A DNA stretch of 64,000 bases from JBCBCP01 sp039817385 (GTDB lineage Bacteria > Pseudomonadota > Alphaproteobacteria > Rhodobacterales > Rhodobacteraceae): the NCBI GenBank assembly GCA_039817385.1, contig JBCBVY010000002.1, positions 186,001-250,000 of the forward strand, given 5' to 3'. Position numbers and translations under genes: made by a program. Within the stretch, counting starts at the first letter, position 1, and every line of letters begins with the position of its first letter. Below the pieces are notes generated by a model. That model was not told where the DNA came from, searched no databases, and saw nothing but the letters and a program-made list of their open reading frames with translations. Below are positions 26,225 through 34,724 of this stretch, piece after piece.

Positions 26225-26980
26225 ATGGCGCAGGCGCAGATTCGGCCCAACATTGATCACTGGCAAGAGCGTGTGGACCTTGCCGCGGCCTTCCGCTGGA
26301 CGGCGCGGCTGAACATGCACGAGGCGGTGGCGAACCACTTTTCCCTATCGATCAATGAGGACGGCACGCGGTTCCTGATGAACCCGAACCAGAAGCATTT
26401 CAGCCGCATCAAGGCGTCGGACCTGATTGTCGTCGATGCGAATGACCCGGAAACGCTGGACGGCCCCGATGCACCCGACCCTACCGCTTGGGGCCTGCAT
26501 GGCGGGCTGCACCGGCATTGCGCCCATGCCCGCTGTGCGATGCATGTGCATTCGCCTTACGCCACCGCGCTCGCGATCCTTGCGGATAGCACGCTGCCCC
26601 CCGTAGATCAGAACGCGGCGACGTTTTACGACCGCGTCGTGGTGGATGAAAATTACGGCGGGTTGGCCTTTGAGGATGAAGGGGCCCGCTGTGCCAAGTT
26701 GTTCGATGATCCAAAAAAGAAGGTCATGGTTATGGGCAACCACGGCGTTATGGTCATTGGCGAGACCGTCGCGGACACGTTCAACCGGCTGTACTACTTC
26801 GAACGGGCGTGCATGACCTACATCCTCGCCCTGCAAACGGGCCGCCCCCTGCGCACCCTGTCTCATGAGGTGGCAGAGAAGACGGCGCGCGAGCTTGAGA
26901 CTTACCCAGAACAAGACGCGCGCCATCTGGCTGAGCTGAAGGCGATCCTTGATGAGGAAGGCTCGGATTATGCCAGCTAG
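26225..26980 (+). CDS. Class II aldolase/adducin-family protein
   Basis: A 251-aa zinc-type aldolase fold protein. It has the N-terminal AAAFRWTARLNMHEAVANHFSLSI, the metal histidines in HVHSPYATALA, and GNHGVMVIGETVADTFNRLYYFER near the C-terminus. Related enzymes cleave or decarboxylate sugar phosphates and small hydroxy acids. ATG 26225 follows AGGGGGAG. It is the first gene of a plus-strand run ending with caiD and may be part of that catabolic set. The substrate is not predictable. Confidence 0.88.
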   Translation: MAQAQIRPNIDHWQERVDLAAAFRWTARLNMHEAVANHFSLSINEDGTRFLMNPNQKHFSRIKASDLIVVDANDPETLDGPDAPDPTAWGLHGGLHRHCAHARCAMHVHSPYATALAILADSTLPPVDQNAATFYDRVVVDENYGGLAFEDEGARCAKLFDDPKKKVMVMGNHGVMVIGETVADTFNRLYYFERACMTYILALQTGRPLRTLSHEVAEKTARELETYPEQDARHLAELKAILDEEGSDYAS

Positions 26981-27003
26981 ATCCTGCGCCGGACGGTAGA
27001 CGG

Positions 27004-27960
27004 ATGGCGTCCTGGAATCACCGCTACGACGGGCCGATCACCGTGAACCCGCTGTTCACCTGGCCGCCGCGCCCCGGCGCGGTGTTGCGCTGGTATGTCG
27101 GGGCGTGGTTGCCGCTCTCTATCTCGCTTTTGATCGTTGGGCTTGCGTTCGGGTCGCTTTGGTTTGCGGCGCCGACGCTTGAAGCGGCGGCGGCGCCTGG
27201 GCTCTGGATGGGCCCGATCCTGCTGCGCAATTTTGTGCTGATCTGTGCGGTTGCGGGCGGGCTGCACTGGTATTTCCACGGGGCGCGGGTGCAGGGCGAT
27301 GCGCTCAAATACGACCCGCGCCCCTTTCCCCGTGCGGGGCGGATGTTCACCTTTTCGGACCAGCTGCGCGACAACGTCTTTTGGACGCTGGCCTCCGGCG
27401 TGCCGATCTGGACGGGGTTTGAAGTGCTGATCTGGATGGCAATGGCGCATGGCTATGCGCCGGTGACGACATTTGCCGCGACGCCCGTCTGGTTTGTCTT
27501 GTTCTTCTTCCTGATCCCGATTTGGGAAAGTTTCTATTTCTACTGGATTCACCGGCTGCTGCATTCGAACTGGCTTTATCCCGTTCATGCGCTGCACCAC
27601 CGCAACACCGATGTCGGCCCGTGGTCGGGCCTGTCAATGCACCCGGTGGAACACCTTCTGTATTTCGGTACGGCGCTGATCCACTTCGTCGTGCCGTCCT
27701 CCCCGGTGCATGTGATCTGTCACCTGATGTTCTACGCCCTTTATGCGGTCACGACCCACACCGGGTACGAGGGGCTCTTGGTGCGCGGCACAAAGCGGGT
27801 GCATCTGGGCAACTTCCACCACCAGCTGCACCACCGGTTCTTCGAGGTGAACTACGGCACGTTAGAGGTGCCTTGGGACAAGCTGTTCGGTTCTTTCCAT
27901 GACGGGACGGACGAGGGGCACGCAGCGATGAAAACACGATTGGCAAACAGGCGAAGATAG
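27004..27960 (+). CDS. Sterol desaturase/fatty acid hydroxylase-family protein
   Basis: A 318-aa membrane di-iron enzyme. It has three to four membrane segments (about 30-60, 70-95, 140-180) and the eight-histidine pattern: HRLLH, HALHHRN and NFHHQLHHRFFEVNYG. Such proteins hydroxylate or desaturate lipids or short carboxylic chains. The gene starts 23 bases after the aldolase gene and ends 2 bases before the acyl-CoA dehydrogenase start, so they form an operon. Substrate unknown. Confidence 0.9.
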   Translation: MASWNHRYDGPITVNPLFTWPPRPGAVLRWYVGAWLPLSISLLIVGLAFGSLWFAAPTLEAAAAPGLWMGPILLRNFVLICAVAGGLHWYFHGARVQGDALKYDPRPFPRAGRMFTFSDQLRDNVFWTLASGVPIWTGFEVLIWMAMAHGYAPVTTFAATPVWFVLFFFLIPIWESFYFYWIHRLLHSNWLYPVHALHHRNTDVGPWSGLSMHPVEHLLYFGTALIHFVVPSSPVHVICHLMFYALYAVTTHTGYEGLLVRGTKRVHLGNFHHQLHHRFFEVNYGTLEVPWDKLFGSFHDGTDEGHAAMKTRLANRRR

Positions 27961-27962
27961 GC

Positions 27963-29123
27963 ATGATTTACGGTCTGACGGACGAGCAGCAGATGATCGC
28001 GGACACCGTCCGCAGCTTTGTCGAAAAGGAAATCTACCCCCACGAAGAGCTGGTTGAGCGCACGGGAGAGGTGCCGCAGGAGATCGCGGACGAGATCAAG
28101 CGCAAAACCATTGAGCTGGGGTTTTATGCCTGCAACTTTCCCGAAAGCGTCGGCTGTGCGGGGTTGAGCCATGTCGAATTCGCGCTGGTCGAGCGGGAGC
28201 TTGGCCGCGGGTCGATGGCGCTGAACCACTTCTTTGGGCGGCCCCAGAATATCCTGATGGCCTGCGAAGGCGAGCAGGTCGACCGCTACCTGATGCCCGC
28301 CGTGCGCGGCGAGCGTATGGATGCGCTGGCCATGACAGAACCCGGCGCGGGATCGGACGTGCGCGGCATGAAATGCGCCGCTGTGCGGGATGGCGGCGAT
28401 TGGGTGGTGAACGGGACAAAGCACTTCATCTCGGGGGCCGAACACGCCGATTTCGTGATCGTGTTTATCGCCACGGGCGAGGACGACACGCCCAAAGGCC
28501 CAAAGAAGCGGATCACGGCGTTTCTGGTGGACCGCGGGCATCCGGGCTTTGTCATCCGCGACGGGTATAAATCCGTCAGCCATCGCGGCTACAAGAACAT
28601 GATCCTCGAGTTCGACGATTGCCGCCTTCCGGACGCCGCCGTACTGGGCGAGGTGGACGGCGGGTTCGAGGTGATGAACACCTGGCTTTACGCCACGCGG
28701 ATCACCGTTGCGGCGATGTCCGTGGGCCGCGCGCGGCGCGCCTTTGATTACGCGCTGGACTATGCCGCGCAGCGTGAACAGTTCGGGCAGAAGATCGGCA
28801 AGTTTCAGGGCGTTAGCTTTCAGCTTGCCGACATGGTGACGGAAATTGATGCAGCCGACCTTCTGACCCTCGCCGCCGCCGACCGGCTGGACAAGAGCCT
28901 GCCCGCGAATCGGGAAATTGCCTCGGCAAAGCTCTATGCGTCAGAGATGCTGGCGCGGGTGACCGATGCCGCGATCCAGGTGCATGGCGGGATGGGCCTG
29001 ATGGATGACTACCCGCTGGAACGGTTCTGGCGCGATGCGCGGGTCGAGCGCATCTGGGACGGGACGTCGGAAATCCAGCGCCACATCATCAGCCGGGAGA
29101 TGCTGCGTGCGCTCGGTGCGTGA
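27963..29123 (+). CDS. Acyl-CoA dehydrogenase
   Basis: A 386-aa flavoenzyme that introduces an alpha-beta double bond in an acyl-CoA. Family motifs: LTDEQQMIADTVRSFVEKEI, MTEPGAGSDVRGMKC, QREQFGQKIGKFQGV and VHGGMGLMDDYPLERFWRDAR. At the position of the catalytic glutamate of medium-chain enzymes (YEGT) it reads WDGT, so Asp366 replaces Glu, and the base may be elsewhere as in isovaleryl-CoA-type enzymes. It lies upstream of the CoA ligase and caiD, and probably acts on the same CoA thioester. Confidence 0.92.
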   Translation: MIYGLTDEQQMIADTVRSFVEKEIYPHEELVERTGEVPQEIADEIKRKTIELGFYACNFPESVGCAGLSHVEFALVERELGRGSMALNHFFGRPQNILMACEGEQVDRYLMPAVRGERMDALAMTEPGAGSDVRGMKCAAVRDGGDWVVNGTKHFISGAEHADFVIVFIATGEDDTPKGPKKRITAFLVDRGHPGFVIRDGYKSVSHRGYKNMILEFDDCRLPDAAVLGEVDGGFEVMNTWLYATRITVAAMSVGRARRAFDYALDYAAQREQFGQKIGKFQGVSFQLADMVTEIDAADLLTLAAADRLDKSLPANREIASAKLYASEMLARVTDAAIQVHGGMGLMDDYPLERFWRDARVERIWDGTSEIQRHIISREMLRALGA

Positions 29124-29168
29124 TCAGTTTCGAATTTGCTGCGCAAATCCGACCGGCCGGGGGCGCTG

Positions 29169-29241
29169 CCCGTCGCCATTGGTCGCTCGGACCAATGGCG
29201 CAAACCAATGGCGACCCCCGGGATATTTGAAACCCAAAGAA
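29169..29241 (+). repeat. Intergenic CCCCGGGATATTTG repeat, copy 2, with alternative hairpins
   Basis: An 11-bp perfect stem, CGCCATTGGTC-GCTCG-GACCAATGGCG (29174-29200), is followed by a second ACCAATGGCGAC (29205-29216) that can pair with the same left arm. The conserved tail CCCCGGGATATTTGAAACCC and AAAGAAG (29217-29242) matches copy 1 at 7004-7030 with one difference. It follows the acyl-CoA dehydrogenase gene and may terminate that transcript. Confidence 0.7.
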
Positions 29242-29254
29242 GGGTGATGAGACG

Positions 29255-29449
29255 TTAGATGGCGCGCTTTTTACGGTATTTCGCCTTGAGCGGCTGGCGC
29301 GGGGCGTTGGTGCACCATTGGTCGGCGCGGGCGGTCCATACGGCGTCGGATTGTTCGGCGTGTACGATGATGACGTCATCGCCAAGGGTGACTGCGTCTG
29401 GTCCCAGGATGCTGAGGAAAGCCGCGAGGGCCATTGAGCTGATACACAT
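29255..29449 (-). CDS. Small hypothetical protein (64 aa)
   Basis: An open frame with AGGAGA upstream of its ATG (29449). The protein begins MCISSMALAAFLSILGPDAV, which could be a short hydrophobic leader or anchor, and ends in a basic tail (PLKAKYRKKRAI). It is reverse to its neighbours, between the repeat and the CoA ligase gene. I do not recognise the family. Confidence 0.5.
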   Translation of the reverse strand: MCISSMALAAFLSILGPDAVTLGDDVIIVHAEQSDAVWTARADQWCTNAPRQPLKAKYRKKRAI

Positions 29450-29620
29450 AGGGTCGTCTCCTGTGTTGCGCCGTTGCCGGCGTGAAACCTCCCTAAATGC
29501 GCGATGGGGTCAGGTTACACGCGCCGGGGGTAAAGAAAGGCTAAATTCTGCGCCGCAGCATGATTTTCTGCATCGCGGCAATAGTGCGTGCCCGTTTCTT
29601 GGGCAGACAGGGGCGCCGTG

Positions 29621-31654
29621 ATGCCCGCGCGTGATCTTTCCCGGCTGCTGCGGCCTCGGTCGATTGCCGTGATCGGGGGCGGCGCGTGGTGCGCGCAGGT
29701 CATTCGGCAGGCCCGTGCCTTTGGCTTTGACGGAACGCTCACCCTTGTTCACCCGCGGGGCATCACGCTGGAGGGCGTTGCGGCCGTGCCCTCCCTTGCA
29801 AACATGCCCGAACCGCCTGACGCGTCCTTTATCGGGGTCAACCGGCGCGCGACCATCGGCGTCGTGCGCGATCTGGCCGCGATGGGCGCGGGCGGCGCCG
29901 TCTGTTTTGCGTCGGGCTTCTCCGAGGCTGAAGCGGAGGACGCGGACGGATCGGATTTGCAGGATCAGCTGGTTGAGGCCGCAGGCGCGATGCCGATCCT
30001 TGGGCCCAATTGTTACGGTTTCATCAACGCGGCGGACGGTGCCCTCCTCTGGCCCGACCAGCACGGCTGCAACCGGGTGGAGCGGGGCGTGGCGATCCTG
30101 ACCCAAAGCTCTAACATCGCGATCAACCTGACCATGCAGCGGCGCGGGCTGCCCATCGCCTACATGATTGCTTGCGGGAACATGGCGCAGACCAGTCAGT
30201 CACAGCTTGCGCGCGCCTTGCTGGACGACGCGCGTGTTACCGCGGTTGGCTTGCATGTCGAAGGATTTGGCGATCCGCAGGCGTGGCACGCGTTGGCGCA
30301 TGAAGCCCATGCGCGGGCCGTCCCGCTGATTGCGCTGAAGGTGGGTGCGTCGGACGAGGCGCGGGCCGCCACCGTCTCGCACACGGCGTCACTCGCAGGA
30401 GGCGACGCAGGCGCCCAAGCGCTGTTGGACCGGCTGGGGATTGGCCGGGTTCGGGATGTGCCGACCTTTCTTGAGACGCTGAAGCTGCTGCATGTGGCAG
30501 GTCCGCTGGATGCGCCGACGCTCGCGACGATCTCCTGTTCGGGCGGGGAGGCATCGCTTGCCGCGGACACGGTGCATCCCAAGCGCCTGAGCCTGCCGCC
30601 GCTGACGGGCGCGCAGCGGCAGGCGCTGTCAGAGGCGCTTGGCCCGATGGTCGCGCTGAGCAATCCGCTGGATTACCACACCTATATCTGGCGTGACACG
30701 GCGGCGATGACTGCTGCGTGGCGGGCGATAGCAGCGCCGCATATCGGGCTGACGATGTCACTTGTCGATTATCCGCACACCGACGCCTCGGATTGGGCCT
30801 GTGCCACCGACGCGGCGCTCGCCGTGCGGGCGCAGACCGGGCGTCCCTTTGCGGTTGTCTCCACACTGCCCGAGCTGATGCCGGAGCGAGTTGCGAAGGC
30901 GTTGATGGCGGGGGGTGTGGTGCCCATGCAAGGCCTGACCGAGGCGATGGCTGCCGCAGAGGTTGCGGCGCATCTGGCGGCGCCGTCCGAGCAGCCGCCG
31001 CTGCCGCCGGGGCCAGCCCGTGCCGCACGGCTGATGACGGAGGGTGAGGCCAAAGCCGCCCTCGCCCGGTTTGGCGTAGAGGTTCCGCGCAGCGTGACGG
31101 TGCACGATGGCGCGCTGCCGGACGTGACGGGGATGCGCATGCGCGCGCCCTTCGCCGTCAAAGCTGTTGGCCTTGCCCACAAGACCGAAGCCGGCGCGGT
31201 GCATCTGAACGTTGCGCACGACGCGCTGCCCGCTGTCGTCGCCAACCTGCCCAGCCGCGATGCGCTCATCGAAGAGATGGTGACGGATGGCGTGGCCGAG
31301 CTGCTCGTCGGCGTAACGCGCGATCCGGCGCATGGCTTTGTCCTGACGCTTGGCGCGGGCGGGGTGCTGACCGAACTGATGGCCGACACGGCGAGCCTGT
31401 TGGTCCCGGCGCCCGAGCACGCGGTGCGAAGCGCGCTGTCGGGGCTGCGCATCGCTCTGCTGCTGGCCGGGTATCGCGGGAAACCCGCGGCGGACATATC
31501 AGCACTTGTTGCCACGATCATGGCGGTACAGGACTTCGTGGTTGCTCATGCGGGCGCGCTGGAGGAAGTTGAGATCAACCCGCTCATTGCCACGCCCACC
31601 CGCACGGTCGCCGTGGACGCCCTGATCCGCATTGACCCCAAGGAGGCCCCATGA
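29621..31654 (+). CDS. Acetate-CoA ligase family protein (NDP-forming)
   Basis: A 677-aa fused-subunit acyl-CoA synthetase using ATP or GTP with ADP or GDP as product. Order of domains: CoA-binding Rossmann (LLRPRSIAVIGGGAWCAQVI), ligase-CoA domain with the phosphohistidine loop near VSHTASLAGGD, and a C-terminal ATP-grasp domain (LMTEGEAKAALARFGVEVPRS; FAVKAVGLAHKTEAGAVHLN; EVEINPLIA). ATG 29621 follows CAGGGG; an earlier GTG at 29588 is less likely. It overlaps the PfpI gene by 4 bases (ATGA) and should activate the acid metabolised by the neighbouring dehydrogenase and CaiD. Confidence 0.92.
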   Translation: MPARDLSRLLRPRSIAVIGGGAWCAQVIRQARAFGFDGTLTLVHPRGITLEGVAAVPSLANMPEPPDASFIGVNRRATIGVVRDLAAMGAGGAVCFASGFSEAEAEDADGSDLQDQLVEAAGAMPILGPNCYGFINAADGALLWPDQHGCNRVERGVAILTQSSNIAINLTMQRRGLPIAYMIACGNMAQTSQSQLARALLDDARVTAVGLHVEGFGDPQAWHALAHEAHARAVPLIALKVGASDEARAATVSHTASLAGGDAGAQALLDRLGIGRVRDVPTFLETLKLLHVAGPLDAPTLATISCSGGEASLAADTVHPKRLSLPPLTGAQRQALSEALGPMVALSNPLDYHTYIWRDTAAMTAAWRAIAAPHIGLTMSLVDYPHTDASDWACATDAALAVRAQTGRPFAVVSTLPELMPERVAKALMAGGVVPMQGLTEAMAAAEVAAHLAAPSEQPPLPPGPARAARLMTEGEAKAALARFGVEVPRSVTVHDGALPDVTGMRMRAPFAVKAVGLAHKTEAGAVHLNVAHDALPAVVANLPSRDALIEEMVTDGVAELLVGVTRDPAHGFVLTLGAGGVLTELMADTASLLVPAPEHAVRSALSGLRIALLLAGYRGKPAADISALVATIMAVQDFVVAHAGALEEVEINPLIATPTRTVAVDALIRIDPKEAP

Positions 31655-32259
31655 CCCGCACGATCGGCGCGCTCGTCTTCCCAGAGTTCGAGATGCTGGA
31701 CCTTTATGGCCCGCTCGAGGTGTTTTCGTTTTTCCCGGATCACTTCACCATCCGCACCGTAGCCCCGCAGGCGGGCGCAGTTGCGGCGAGCGGGGGGCCG
31801 GATACGGTTGCCGCTGACAGCCTGCACAGCGCCCCGGCCTACGACATCCTGCTGGTTCCGGGTGGGCGCGGGACGAGGCCCTTGCGGGAGGATGCCGGGT
31901 TTCTGAGGGCCTTGGCCGCGGCCGCAGGGCGGGCGCAAATCGTTGCCTCCGTCTGCACCGGCGCGCTTTTGCTGGCCAAGGCCGGGGTTCTGACGGGGCG
32001 GCGGGCGACGACGAACAAGCTCGCCTTTGACTGGGTCGCGGACCAATGCCCGGACGTACATTGGCAGGCCCGTGCGCGCTGGGTTGTGGATGCGCATTAC
32101 TACACCTCTTCGGGCGTGTCCGCGGGCATGGACATGGCGCTGGCGCTGATCGAAGACCTTGAGGGGCCGCAGATGGCGACAAATGCCGCGCGCTACGCGG
32201 AGTATATTCGTAACCCCGACCCGGATGATGACCCTTTTGCAGTGAAGGAGCCGACATGA
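31651..32259 (+). CDS. DJ-1/PfpI-family protein, isonitrile hydratase-like
   Basis: A 202-aa class I glutamine amidotransferase-like protein. Nucleophile Cys102 lies in IVASVCTGALLLAKAGVL, and the upstream FPEFEMLDLYGPLEVF carries the conserved Glu and Asp. This pattern occurs in isonitrile hydratase and in the N-domain of AraC-type (GlxA) regulators, but no HTH domain is attached here. It overlaps its neighbours by 4 bases at both ends (CoA ligase and CaiD), so the three are translated as a coupled set. Confidence 0.88.
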   Translation: MTRTIGALVFPEFEMLDLYGPLEVFSFFPDHFTIRTVAPQAGAVAASGGPDTVAADSLHSAPAYDILLVPGGRGTRPLREDAGFLRALAAAAGRAQIVASVCTGALLLAKAGVLTGRRATTNKLAFDWVADQCPDVHWQARARWVVDAHYYTSSGVSAGMDMALALIEDLEGPQMATNAARYAEYIRNPDPDDDPFAVKEPT

Positions 32260-33038
32260 CGCGCCCCGTGAAAACCCGCCGAGACGGCGCCATTTTTGAG
32301 GTGATGCTGGACCGGCCAAAGGCCAACGCAATTGATCTGGCGACCAGCCGTATCATGGGTGACGTGTTCGCCGATTTCCGCGACGATCCGGACCTGCGCG
32401 TTGCGATCCTGACGGGGGGCGGGGACAAGTTCTTTTGCCCCGGCTGGGATCTGAAAGCGGCAGCGGATGGGGACGCGGTGGATGGCGACTATGGCGTCGG
32501 CGGCTTTGGCGGCCTGCAAGAGTTGCGCGATATGAACAAGCCAGTGATTGCCGCGGTGAACGGGATCGCCTGCGGCGGCGGGCTGGAGCTGGCGCTGTCG
32601 GCGGACATGATCCTTGCCGCAGATCATGCACAATTTGCCCTGCCGGAAATCAGTTCTGGCACAGTGGCCGATGCGGCGTCGGTCAAGCTGCCCAAGCGCA
32701 TCCCCTACCACATCGCGATGGAGCTTCTGCTGACCGGGCGCTGGTTTGACGCCGAAGAGGCGCATCGCTGGGGGATCGTGAACGAAATTCTCCCCGCCGC
32801 GGCCCTCATGGACCGGGCGTGGGAGCTTGCCCGCCTGCTCGCCTCCGGCCCGCCGCTGGTTTACGCCGCGATCAAGGAGATCGTGCGCGACGCGGAAGAC
32901 TCCAAGTTTCAGGATGCGATGAACCGGATCACGCGCCGCCAGCTGCGCACGGTAGACACGCTGTATGCCTCCGAAGATCAGCTTGAAGGGGCCAAGGCCT
33001 TCGCCGAAAAGCGCGACCCGGTGTGGAAAGGGCGCTGA
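32256..33038 (+). CDS. caiD: Enoyl-CoA hydratase, CaiD-like (crotonobetainyl-CoA hydratase)
   Basis: A 260-aa crotonase-fold enzyme. Glu111 (GGGLELAL) and Glu131 (FALPEISSG) match the two catalytic glutamates described for E. coli CaiD, which interconverts crotonobetainyl-CoA and carnitinyl-CoA. The N-terminal LDRPKANAID, the KFF-PGWDLKAAA loop and the C-terminal FAEKRDPVWKGR also resemble CaiD closely. Overall function as enoyl-CoA hydratase is firm; the betaine substrate is inference. Last gene of the run; a large palindrome follows 11 bases after its stop. Confidence 0.85.
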   Translation: MTRPVKTRRDGAIFEVMLDRPKANAIDLATSRIMGDVFADFRDDPDLRVAILTGGGDKFFCPGWDLKAAADGDAVDGDYGVGGFGGLQELRDMNKPVIAAVNGIACGGGLELALSADMILAADHAQFALPEISSGTVADAASVKLPKRIPYHIAMELLLTGRWFDAEEAHRWGIVNEILPAAALMDRAWELARLLASGPPLVYAAIKEIVRDAEDSKFQDAMNRITRRQLRTVDTLYASEDQLEGAKAFAEKRDPVWKGR

Positions 33039-33049
33039 GCGCTCCTGTC

Positions 33050-33175
33050 TTCTCTGTTTTAGAAAATCCCCGCCGGAGGCATAAAATCTAAGGTCCGGCG
33101 GAAGATTTTGTGCCTCCCCTTTCAGCGGCAGAGCCGCCTATCGGGCAGTGGGCGGGGATTTTCTAGAACAGAGAA
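33050..33175. repeat. 126-base nested palindrome between convergent genes
   Basis: The outer arms (33050-33074 and 33151-33175, 25 bases each) are complementary with one G-T pair. Inside are inner arms GGAGGCATAAAATCT (33075-33089) and AGATTTTGTGCCTCC (33103-33117), also complementary apart from one G-T pair. A competing stem CCGCCGGA/TCCGGCGG (33070-33077 with 33094-33101) and a small GCGGC-AGA-GCCGC hairpin (33125-33137) lie within. It fills the space between caiD and the methyltransferase gene and could act as a bidirectional terminator or be a repeat element. Confidence 0.85.
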
Positions 33176-33179
33176 GGGA

Positions 33180-33803
33180 CTAGGCTTTGGTCATCAACAC
33201 CAGTGTCGCACGGTCCTGAGCGTGGTCATGGGCTGCTTTTGGTCCGTAGATTGAAACGTCGCGCAGCTCTGTGCTTGAAAGATCAGGTCGCAGCGAGTCC
33301 AGCTTCGCGGCAAAGCCCTGTGCCTCGAAATGCGCTCTGTTGATGGACAGCACGGCCTGTCCGTCCGGTGCGAGAAGGCGAACGACTTCGTCCAGCCCGT
33401 CCGGCCCGACATGGCCGTGGGTAAGAGTGCCTGAGCTGACGATGCCGGTGTAGGTCCCATCCGGGACGTCCAGACCGACTAGGATGTCTCCGGCAAAGGT
33501 CTTGCGATAAACGCCCTTTTGGTCGGCCTGTTCCAGCATCTCGGCGGATATGTCGGTGCCGTCCACCGGCGCTATCCCCAGCGCCCGCAGCGCCGCGCCG
33601 CACAGGCCCGTGCCTGCGCCAATGTCCAACACGGGACCGCGCCCGTTTTCCGTGAAGGCTTCGGCGACGGCGCGGTGCAGGATGTAGTCATTTTCAGCCA
33701 CGAAACCGGCTTCGTAGCTTTCCGCCCAGCGGGCGTAGAGGCGTTTGTTGTCTTCGGGTGTTTGCAGGGCGTAGGCGCCCGCGAGGTCTGGATCATTGCG
33801 CAT
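33180..33803 (-). CDS. SAM-dependent methyltransferase, class I
   Basis: A 207-aa Rossmann-fold methyltransferase. SAM-binding motif I is VLDIGAGTGLCGAALRALG, motif II DGTDISAEMLEQADQKGVY, with IVSSGTLTHGHVG as motif IV. The N-terminal YARWAESYEAGFVAENDYILHRAV is typical of small-molecule (UbiE/COQ5-like) methyltransferases. It is reverse to caiD and divergent from the SDR gene. The substrate is unknown. Confidence 0.85.
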   Translation of the reverse strand: MRNDPDLAGAYALQTPEDNKRLYARWAESYEAGFVAENDYILHRAVAEAFTENGRGPVLDIGAGTGLCGAALRALGIAPVDGTDISAEMLEQADQKGVYRKTFAGDILVGLDVPDGTYTGIVSSGTLTHGHVGPDGLDEVVRLLAPDGQAVLSINRAHFEAQGFAAKLDSLRPDLSSTELRDVSIYGPKAAHDHAQDRATLVLMTKA

Positions 33804-33878
33804 GCCGCCATCCTGCCGAACATGCCGCGCCGATCAACCCTCTTGCTGTTCATGCCGGGGCGGTCCAGTTAAACAGGC

Positions 33879-34724
33879 ATGACCGGAACACTCCTTTCCC
33901 TTGGCCACGGCTATTCCGCGCGTGCGCTCGCCGCCCGCCTGATCCCGCAAGGTTGGCGCGTGATCGGCACGACCCGAAGCGAAGCCAAGGCCGAAGAGAT
34001 TGCCGCAACGGGGGCGGAGCCGCTGGTTTGGCCCGGGGCGGACCTTGGCCCTGCGCTGGACGCAGCAGACCACCTTCTGGTGTCGGCTGGCCCCGGCCCG
34101 GAAGGTGATCCGGCGCTCGCGGTGGCGAGAGACGAGATCGCGGCGGCCGCGTTCAAGTGGGTAGGCTATCTGTCCACCACGGGTGTTTATGGCGATCATG
34201 GCGGCGATTGGGTGGATGAGGGCACGGCCCTGACGCCCTCGACGAAACGTGGCCGTGCCCGCGTCGCGGCTGAGGCGGCTTGGCGCGCCACGGGCCTGCC
34301 TCTGCACATCTTTCGGCTGGCGGGTATTTATGGGCCGGGGCGGGGGCCATTTTCCAAAGTGCGCAAGGGCACCGCGCGGCGGATCATCAAGGACGGGCAG
34401 GTGTTCAGTCGCACCCATGTAGAGGACATCGCGCAGGTGCTTGAGGCGTCGATTGGGCGCCCGAACCCCGGCGCGGCCTACAACGTCTGTGATGACGACC
34501 CGGCGCCGCCGCAGGACGTGATCGCCTTTGCCGCCGAGCTGCTTGGCCTGCCTGTGCCGCCCGCAATCCCGTATGAAGACGCGGACATGACCCCAATGGC
34601 CCGCAGCTTCTATGCCGAAAGCAAACGGGTGCGTAACGACCGGATCAAAGACGAGCTGGGCGTGGTGCTAAAGTACCCCAGCTACCGCGAGGGGCTGCAA
34701 GCGCTGCTTGCGGAGGAGGGCTAG
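33879..34724 (+). CDS. SDR/NAD-dependent epimerase-like protein (YeeZ-like)
   Basis: A 281-aa protein with an atypical Rossmann loop LSLGHGYSARALAARL and a core SDR segment LSTTGVYGDHGGDWVDE. The loop GHGYSA replaces the usual GxxGxxG, as in the YeeZ group of atypical extended SDRs. The expected YxxxK pair of classical SDRs is not obvious (STKRGRARVAAEAA). Its stop shares the CTAG at 34721-34724 with the convergent dxs stop. Function unknown. Confidence 0.78.
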   Translation: MTGTLLSLGHGYSARALAARLIPQGWRVIGTTRSEAKAEEIAATGAEPLVWPGADLGPALDAADHLLVSAGPGPEGDPALAVARDEIAAAAFKWVGYLSTTGVYGDHGGDWVDEGTALTPSTKRGRARVAAEAAWRATGLPLHIFRLAGIYGPGRGPFSKVRKGTARRIIKDGQVFSRTHVEDIAQVLEASIGRPNPGAAYNVCDDDPAPPQDVIAFAAELLGLPVPPAIPYEDADMTPMARSFYAESKRVRNDRIKDELGVVLKYPSYREGLQALLAEEG

